DNA from: UBA6627 sp965248675
Lineage (GTDB): Bacteria > Chloroflexota > Dehalococcoidia > UBA2979
Reading direction: 5' to 3'
Assembly: GCA_965248675.1 (NCBI GenBank)
Contig: CBDFJZ010000008.1
Location: 434,001 to 498,000 of the forward strand
Length of the DNA stretch: 64,000 bases
The position numbers and the translations under genes were made by a program. The notes beneath the pieces are model-generated. The model searched no databases, was not told the origin of the DNA, and was given only the letters and a program-made list of their open reading frames with translations. This document shows positions 58,350 to 64,000 of the stretch, in pieces; the stretch's first letter is position 1; the number at the start of each line of letters is the position of its first letter.

Positions 58350-58844
58350 GTGGCTACTCACTCGGTGGGCATCGACATGATCGAACTGGACCGCGTCCGC
58401 AAGGTGCTCACCAGGTACCCCGAACGGTTCATTCATCGCGTCTTCACGCCCGCCGAGGCTGCCTTCTGCCGCGGCCGCGTCCCCGAGCTCGCCGCCCGCT
58501 TCGCTGCCAAAGAGGCCGTGATGAAAGCGCTCGGCACCGGGGCCCGCTCCGTCGCCTGGCGCGACATCGAGGTGCTCCCCGACCGCCGAGGCAAGCCGCT
58601 CGTCTATCTCTATGGTGGCGCTCGCACCCGCGCCACTACCATCGGCCTGGAGGCGATCGACATCTCCCTCACCCACCTCGACTCCTTCGCGGTCGCCGCG
58701 GTCGTCTGCTCCCAGCGCATCCGCGAACAGGAGCCCGAGGAAGCGCGGCCGCGCCTGATCGGCTTCCTCAAACGACGCGGCCTGCTCGTCGACGACGATG
58801 CCGAGGAACGTCTCCCAGACGTCCTCCCGCCGATTCGCAAATAA
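58350..58844 (+). CDS. acpS: Holo-[acyl-carrier-protein] synthase
   Basis: A 164-residue phosphopantetheinyl transferase from GTG 58350. SVGIDMIELDRVRKVL has the metal-binding Asp, and ARFAAKEAVMKALGTGARS is the second signature. About 40 extra residues extend the C terminus beyond the usual 120-126. A TAGATT -10 box ends 7 nt before the GTG, so the message may be leaderless. It activates ACP for the fatty-acid genes 2.4 kb downstream. Confidence 0.93.
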   Translation: MATHSVGIDMIELDRVRKVLTRYPERFIHRVFTPAEAAFCRGRVPELAARFAAKEAVMKALGTGARSVAWRDIEVLPDRRGKPLVYLYGGARTRATTIGLEAIDISLTHLDSFAVAAVVCSQRIREQEPEEARPRLIGFLKRRGLLVDDDAEERLPDVLPPIRK

Positions 58845-58890
58845 TCCGAGCCCGCCTCAACCCGGCTGTGCCGACGAAAGAAGTCGTCCC

Positions 58891-60597
58891 GTGAGCAAAC
58901 TCGTCACCGTCGCGCAGATGCGCGAACTCGAACAGGCCGCCGTCGCCGCCGGCGTCAGCGAGCAGCAGCTCATGGAGGAGGCCGGCATCGCCGCCGCGCA
59001 GGAATCCTGGATGGCCGTCGGCGCGATCGAGGAGCGCGGCATCCTCGTCCTCGTCGGCCCCGGGAACAACGGCGGCGACGGCCTCGTCGCCGCGCGCCAG
59101 CTCGTCCAGTTCGGCGCCATCCCTTACGTCTACCTCCTGCGCCGCCGTCCCGAGGACGACCCGCAGTGGCGGGCGTTCCTCGAGTCAGAGGTGCCCTGGA
59201 CCTCCGCCGAGGACGACCCCACCTTCGAACACCTCGAGACGCTGCTCCAGGACGCCTCGGCTGTCATCGACGCCCTGCTCGGCATCGGCGCCTCCCCCCG
59301 TGAGCGCCCGATCGACGGCCCGCTCGCCGAGGTGCTGCGCCGCGTCGAGGCAGCACGCGACCGCGTCCCGACACCGCAGATCATCGCCCTCGACGTCCCG
59401 ACCGGGGTCGACGCGGACAGCGGCTACGCCGACCCGCTCGCCGTCCACGCGGACGTCACGGTCACCTTCGGCTTCGCCAAGGTCGGCCTCTACTCGATCC
59501 CCGGCCGCAACTACGCCGGCCGCGTCGTCCCCGCCGAGATCGGCCTCCCGAAAGAGGCGGCGGCCGATCTCCCGTTCGAGGAGATCCGTCTCCGCGACCT
59601 CAAGGCCGCGATGCCGGACCGCCCCGACGACGCGAACAAGGGCAGCTTCGGGACCGTCACCGTCGCCGCCGGCTCCCGCCGCTACCCCGGCGCCGCCCGC
59701 CTCGCCGCCGAGGCCGCCGCACGCTCCGGCGCCGGTCTCGTCCAGCTCGCCAGCCCTGAGGCGATCCAGCCGCTCCTCGTCCACGGCCTCCCGGACGTGA
59801 TCCACGAGCCGTTGCCGTCAACAGACGGGGCCGTCGACGCTGACGCGGCCCGCGCGCTCCTCCGAGCCCTCGATGCGGGCCGCTCGAACGTCCTGCTCGT
59901 CGGCCCCGGCCTCTCGCTTAGCGACGACACTCGCGCCTTCACCAGGAACCTGCTCGCCGGCCTCGACGCGATCGACGGCCCGCAAACCGTGGTCTTCGAC
60001 GCGGACGCGCTGAACGCCCTCGCCGACGAGCCCGAGTGGTGGACCCGCCTCGTGCTCCCGCGTGTGCTCACGCCCCACCCCGGCGAGATGGCCCGCCTCA
60101 CCAACGCCAGCGTCGAGGCCGTCCAGTCCTCCCGGCTCGAAACCGCCGCTCGCTACGCCGAGCTGACGAACTCCGTCGTCGTGTTGAAGGGCGCGTGCAC
60201 CGTGATCGCCGCACCCGACGGCACCGCCCGCCTCTCCGAGGCAGCCAACGCCATGCTCGCCACCGCCGGCACCGGCGACGTCCTCGCCGGCCTGATCGCC
60301 GGCCTGATCGCGCAGGGCCTCGGACCATACGACGCCGCCTCGGTCGCGGTATACATCCACGCCGACGCCGGACGCCGCGTCGCCGAGACCCATGGCACCG
60401 CGGCCGGCCTCGCCCAGGATCTCCTCGCTGTCCTCCCCGAGGCCAGGCGCCTATTCGAGGCCGGCGCATCGTCCTCGATGTCCGGCCTCCCCGACTTCGG
60501 CGGCCTCGCCGGTGGCGGCATGCCCGGCATGCCCAGCGACCTCGGCGGCGGCCTAGGCGACCTCGGCGGCGGCCTGCCACCGGGCGGCCTCAACTAG
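58891..60597 (+). CDS. nnr: Bifunctional NAD(P)HX epimerase/dehydratase
   Basis: A 568-residue protein from GTG 58891. The N-terminal half is the YjeF_N epimerase (VGPGNNGGDGLVAARQL, then ALDVPTGVDADSG); the C-terminal half is the ribokinase-fold dehydratase (LTPHPGEMARLTN, and ATAGTGDVLAGLIAGLIAQG). Together they repair hydrated NAD(P)H. The last 35 residues form a Gly/Met/Pro/Leu-rich tail with no counterpart in the family. It lies between acpS and fabD, same strand. Confidence 0.93.
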   Translation: MSKLVTVAQMRELEQAAVAAGVSEQQLMEEAGIAAAQESWMAVGAIEERGILVLVGPGNNGGDGLVAARQLVQFGAIPYVYLLRRRPEDDPQWRAFLESEVPWTSAEDDPTFEHLETLLQDASAVIDALLGIGASPRERPIDGPLAEVLRRVEAARDRVPTPQIIALDVPTGVDADSGYADPLAVHADVTVTFGFAKVGLYSIPGRNYAGRVVPAEIGLPKEAAADLPFEEIRLRDLKAAMPDRPDDANKGSFGTVTVAAGSRRYPGAARLAAEAAARSGAGLVQLASPEAIQPLLVHGLPDVIHEPLPSTDGAVDADAARALLRALDAGRSNVLLVGPGLSLSDDTRAFTRNLLAGLDAIDGPQTVVFDADALNALADEPEWWTRLVLPRVLTPHPGEMARLTNASVEAVQSSRLETAARYAELTNSVVVLKGACTVIAAPDGTARLSEAANAMLATAGTGDVLAGLIAGLIAQGLGPYDAASVAVYIHADAGRRVAETHGTAAGLAQDLLAVLPEARRLFEAGASSSMSGLPDFGGLAGGGMPGMPSDLGGGLGDLGGGLPPGGLN

Positions 60598-60742
60598 CTT
60601 CTTGCGCACTGCACGACCGCGAGCTTGCGAACGACCTCCGCCGCCTCGATACGTTCGGCCGCCGCCCGCCCGGACGCCCCCCGTTGCGCGAAAGCTACCG
60701 GCGCGCCAACCGGAGATGCCGCTTGTTACACTGCCACACCGT

Positions 60743-61801
60743 ATGGCGAGGCACGCCCCGGACGTGCTTGCCCGGCCGGGAGGCCGCACCTTGAGCAACG
60801 CAGAGGCCGCGCGCGCTGCCGCGGTGTCCACCACCGATTCCACCGCGCTCGTGTTCCCGGGACAGGGCTCCCAGGCCCCGGGCATGGGCAAGCTCGTCCA
60901 CGAACATTCCGAAGCCGCGCGCCTTGCCTTCGAGGAAGCCAGCGACTACACCGGCATCGACCTCGTCAAAGTCTGCTTCGACGCCAACGCCGAAGAACTC
61001 TCGGAGACGACCGTCACCCAGCCGGCCGTCGTCGCCACCTCCGTCGCCTTCCTCCGCGCGATGCGCGAGAAGCTCGCCGACGCCGGCGAACGCGTGCGCC
61101 CTCGACTGTTTGGCGGTCACTCGCTCGGGATGTTCACCGCCGCCGTCGCCTCCGAGGCGATCTCCTTCCGCGACACCCTGCTGGTGATCATCGAGCGTGC
61201 CAGGCTGATGAGCGACTTCAACGCCGACCGCCCAGTCGGCATGGCGTCGATCCTCGGCCTCGACCGCCAGGCGATCGAGCAGCTCTGCGAGGACGCCACG
61301 CTGTCAGCCGACGATCGCGTCGACATTGCCAACCACAACCTCGACACCCAGATCGTCATCAGCGGCGACGTAACGGCCATCGAGCGTGCCATGGAGCGCG
61401 CACGCGAACTCCAGGCGCGAGCGATCCGCCTCAAGGTAAAGGTTTCCAGCCACACGCCGCTGCACCACGATCAGGCCGAGGAGTTCGCCCAGATCATCCG
61501 CGAGATTCCGATCGCCGCGCCGGTCCAGCCGATCGTCTCGAACATCACCTCGGAACTCCTCGAAACGGCCGGCCAGGTGCGCCTCGAGTTCGAGGAGCAG
61601 CTCCGCTCCCCGGTCTACTGGACCGACAACGTGAAGCGAATGGAGGGCGAGGGCGTCAACACCTATATCGAGGTCGGCCCGGGCCACGTCCTCGCCCGCA
61701 TGGTGAAGCGCATCTCCGATCAGCTCGCCGCGGTCTCGCTCGACGACGCCCGCGAAGAACCGATCCCGATCTCCGTCATCCCCCACCCCAACGCCCGCTG
61801 A
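60743..61801 (+). CDS. fabD: Malonyl-CoA:ACP transacylase
   Basis: A 352-residue enzyme. ATG 60743 lies 10 nt after a TTACACT -10 box and has no ribosome-binding site; a TTG at 60791 is an alternative start closer to the conserved region. ALVFPGQGSQAPGMGK, the nucleophile Ser in FGGHSLGMFTAAV, and the His in VSSHTPLHHDQA are in order. It loads malonate on ACP. About 30-40 residues at the N terminus are extra. The stop overlaps the fabF start (TGATG). Confidence 0.92.
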   Translation: MARHAPDVLARPGGRTLSNAEAARAAAVSTTDSTALVFPGQGSQAPGMGKLVHEHSEAARLAFEEASDYTGIDLVKVCFDANAEELSETTVTQPAVVATSVAFLRAMREKLADAGERVRPRLFGGHSLGMFTAAVASEAISFRDTLLVIIERARLMSDFNADRPVGMASILGLDRQAIEQLCEDATLSADDRVDIANHNLDTQIVISGDVTAIERAMERARELQARAIRLKVKVSSHTPLHHDQAEEFAQIIREIPIAAPVQPIVSNITSELLETAGQVRLEFEEQLRSPVYWTDNVKRMEGEGVNTYIEVGPGHVLARMVKRISDQLAAVSLDDAREEPIPISVIPHPNAR

Positions 61802-63042
61802 TGCCACGCGAAGTCGTCGTGACTGGACTGGGGATGGTGAGCCCGGTCGGGAAGAACGTCGCTGACGGCTGGGACAGCCTCGTCGCCGGTCGCTCGGGCA
61901 TCGGCGCCATCACCCGCTTCGACGCCTCAGACTACGAGTACCCGATCGCCGGCGAGATCGACGGCTTCGACGCCGCTGACTACGTCGATGCGAAGCTCCG
62001 CCGCCGCATCGACATCTCCACCGCCTTCGCCATCGCCTCCGCGCAAGAAGCAGTCGCGGACGCCGGCATCGAGGTCAACGCGGAGCGGCCGGGCGCGGTC
62101 GGCGTGCTCCTCGGCACCGGCATCGGCGGCGCCCACCTGATGGTCGAGCAGCAACGCATCCTCGAAGAGAAGGGACCGCGCCGCGTCTCTCCCTTCCTCA
62201 TGACCAGCTTCCTGCCCGACACCGCCACCGGGCTCGTCGCAATCGCCCTCGGCGCTCGCGGGCCGAACTTCGCCATCACCGCCGCCTGCGCCACCGGCGG
62301 CGCGGCGGTCGGCGAGGCGGCCGAAACCATCGCCCGCGGCGAAGCCGAGGTGATGATCGCCGGCGGCTTCGAGGCCCCGCTCCAGCCCATCTATTACGCC
62401 GGCTTCCACGCGATGAAGGCGCTCGCCGCACACGAGGATCCAGCCCAGGCCGTCCGCCCCTTCGACAAGGAGCGCAACGGCTTCATCCTCGGCGAGGGCG
62501 CGGGCACGCTCATCCTCGAGTCGCTCGAACACGCCCTGGCGCGCGGCGCGAAGATCCATGCGCGCTGGGCCGGCGCCGCCACCAGCAACGACGCGTTCGA
62601 CATGGTCGCCGCCGCCGAGGATGGTCGCGGCATCAACGAGGCGATGCGTCGCGCGCTCGAACGCGCCGAACTCACACCTGACCGGATCGACTACATCAAC
62701 GCGCACGGCACCGGCACGCCGCTCAACGACCGGGTCGAAACCCGCGCCATCCGCGACGTCTTCGGCGAGGAGGCCGACCGCCTGATGGTCTCCAGCACCA
62801 AGTCGATGCATGGCCACATGATGGGTGCCTCGGGCGCCGTCGAGGCCATCATCTGCGTCCTCGCCTGCCAGCACCAGATCGCCCCGCCCACGATCAACTA
62901 CACGACACCCGATCCCGACTGCGACCTCGACTATGTGCCGAACACGGCTCGCGAGGCGCCCATTGAGTACGCGATGAGTACGTCCGTCGGCCTCGGAGGT
63001 CACAACTCCACGCTGATCTTCGGGCGCTGGGGGGACGGCTAA
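61801..63042 (+). CDS. fabF: Beta-ketoacyl-ACP synthase II (copy 1)
   Basis: A 413-residue condensing enzyme from ATG 61801. It starts REVVVTGLGMVSPVGKNV; the catalytic Cys is in ITAACATGGAAVGEA, the two His in NAHGTGTPLNDRVE and KSMHGHMMGASGAVE. The end is VGLGGHNSTLIFGRW. It elongates acyl-ACP with malonyl-ACP. The stop overlaps the start of a second, similar gene (TAATG). Confidence 0.95.
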   Translation: MPREVVVTGLGMVSPVGKNVADGWDSLVAGRSGIGAITRFDASDYEYPIAGEIDGFDAADYVDAKLRRRIDISTAFAIASAQEAVADAGIEVNAERPGAVGVLLGTGIGGAHLMVEQQRILEEKGPRRVSPFLMTSFLPDTATGLVAIALGARGPNFAITAACATGGAAVGEAAETIARGEAEVMIAGGFEAPLQPIYYAGFHAMKALAAHEDPAQAVRPFDKERNGFILGEGAGTLILESLEHALARGAKIHARWAGAATSNDAFDMVAAAEDGRGINEAMRRALERAELTPDRIDYINAHGTGTPLNDRVETRAIRDVFGEEADRLMVSSTKSMHGHMMGASGAVEAIICVLACQHQIAPPTINYTTPDPDCDLDYVPNTAREAPIEYAMSTSVGLGGHNSTLIFGRWGDG

Positions 63043-64000
63043 TGGACGCGCCACGGGTCGTGGCTACGGGCGTTGGCTTGATGACCCCGGTCGGGATCGG
63101 TCGCGATGCGAGCTGGGAAGCGCTCCTCCACGGGACCAACGGCATCGGCCCGGTCACCCTCGTCGAGTCCGACGATCTCCCCGCGCGGATCGGCGGCGAA
63201 GTTACAGGATTCGACCCGCTTGACTTCATCGGCCGCAAGGACGCACGGCGCATGGATCGCTTCGTTCAGCTCTCGATCGCCGCCACCGACGAAGCCGTTG
63301 AACAGTCCGGCCTCGACATCCCCGCCGAGGCCGAGGAGATCGGCTGCATGATCGGCTCCGGCATCGGCGGCATCGGCACGCTCGAGGATCAGTTCAAGAT
63401 CTTGTTCGACAAGGGCGCGTCCCGCGTCTCGCCGTTTGTCGTCCCGATGTTCATCTCCGATATGGCCGCTGGCCAGGTTTCGATTCGCACCGGCGCGCGC
63501 GGCCCCAACGTGAACACGGTCAGCGCCTGCGCCTCCGGCGCGGACGCGATCGGCACCGCCTACGAAGTGATCCGGCGCGGCGACGCGATGGCCATGATCA
63601 CCGGCGGCACCGACGCGGGCGTCACCCGCATGTCGATCGCCGCCTTCGCGGCATCGAGGGCGCTCTCCACCAGCCGCAACGACGACCCCGAGCATGCCTC
63701 GCGCCCCTTCGACCTCGAGCGCGACGGCTTCATCCTCGCCGAGGGCGCCGGATCGCTGATCCTCGAGACCCTCGAGCACGCTCAGCAACGAGGCGCCACG
63801 ATCCTCGCCGAGGTCGTCGGCTATGGCGCTTCCGCCGACGCCTTCCACGTCACCCAGCCCTCGGAGAACGGCGAGGGCGCTGCGCGCGCCATGAACGTCG
63901 CGATCAACAAGGCCGGCATCGCCGCCAGCGACGTCGACTACATCAACGCCCACGGCACCAGCACGCCGCTCAACGACAAGTTCGAGACCATGTCCCTGAA
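63042..64000 (+). CDS. Beta-ketoacyl-ACP synthase II (copy 2), 3' end cut by the window
   Basis: At least 319 residues from ATG 63042, open to the right edge. It starts PRVVATGVGLMTPVGIGRDASW; the catalytic Cys is in TVSACASGADAIG and the first active His in NAHGTSTPLNDKFE. The second His block lies beyond the window. It differs clearly from copy 1 in many positions, so it is a paralogue rather than a recent duplication. The pair may divide chain-length or initiation roles. Confidence 0.93.
   Translation, partial: MDAPRVVATGVGLMTPVGIGRDASWEALLHGTNGIGPVTLVESDDLPARIGGEVTGFDPLDFIGRKDARRMDRFVQLSIAATDEAVEQSGLDIPAEAEEIGCMIGSGIGGIGTLEDQFKILFDKGASRVSPFVVPMFISDMAAGQVSIRTGARGPNVNTVSACASGADAIGTAYEVIRRGDAMAMITGGTDAGVTRMSIAAFAASRALSTSRNDDPEHASRPFDLERDGFILAEGAGSLILETLEHAQQRGATILAEVVGYGASADAFHVTQPSENGEGAARAMNVAINKAGIAASDVDYINAHGTSTPLNDKFETMSL

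Noticed and set aside
1..64000. tRNA, rRNA, CRISPR or insertion sequences
   Set aside because: No T-loop GTTCRAN-type motif in a cloverleaf context, no regularly spaced repeats, and no transposase or terminal inverted repeats were seen.

Overview
The window is about 64 kb of very GC-rich bacterial chromosome, densely coding on both strands. The housekeeping genes point to Chloroflexota (inference, not proven). Clues are the short EF-Ts, the rpsB-tsf-frr-uppS-cdsA-dxr-rseP-ispG-proS block, the nusA-infB-rbfA-truB block, an inositol-phospholipid gene set, F420/LLM-type oxidoreductases, and several promoters whose -10 box sits 6-10 nt from the start codon (leaderless or nearly leaderless mRNAs). 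I found no rRNA, tRNA, CRISPR array, phage or insertion sequence.

Layout. 0-6 kb holds small metabolic and accessory genes: an isochorismatase-like fragment, pdxH, ribokinase, TfoX-like, DUF2461, DinB, an LLM oxidoreductase, an ABM monooxygenase and a lipoprotein. 5.8-12.1 kb is a two-component system divergent from a MacAB-type efflux operon, with an 11-bp-phased operator between them. 12-16 kb has a hydrolase, a decayed gene, two divergent HDOD genes and a lipoprotein. 16-20 kb carries sucCD, a VOC protein and a methyltransferase. 20-34 kb is the translation, isoprenoid and envelope block, with dtd, a FmdB-like protein and an Erm-like rRNA methyltransferase. 34.7-39.8 kb is nusA-infB-rbfA-truB behind a promoter and a hairpin-plus-T-run terminator. 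39.8-41.2 kb is one unusual gene that joins a bifunctional-nuclease (DUF151) domain, a Rho-like RNA-binding OB fold, a PsbP/Mog1-like region and a LuxR helix-turn-helix.

41-53 kb has a hydroxyacid dehydrogenase, an esterase, a LysR regulator and then a probable phosphatidylinositol-mannoside-like pathway: inositol-3-phosphate synthase, two LpxL/PatA-type acyltransferases, a degenerate PHP protein, a PimA-like glycosyltransferase, a CDP-alcohol phosphatidyltransferase and a thioredoxin-fold protein. It is interrupted by an ECF sigma factor preceded by two very acidic proteins, one a membrane protein with an EF-hand-like loop. 53-64 kb holds a secreted MA-type peptidase, prfB with its programmed +1 frameshift site, a VapBC-type pair, a HAD hydrolase, folD, acpS, nnr and the fatty-acid operon fabD-fabF-fabF2, cut by the window end.

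Caution. At least seven genes (pdxH, ribokinase, response regulator, histidine kinase, the efflux adaptor, the remnant near 13.2 kb and the HAD hydrolase) carry frameshifts, most in or next to G/C runs. Assembly or sequencing error is the likelier explanation. The prfB frameshift is different and looks genuinely programmed.
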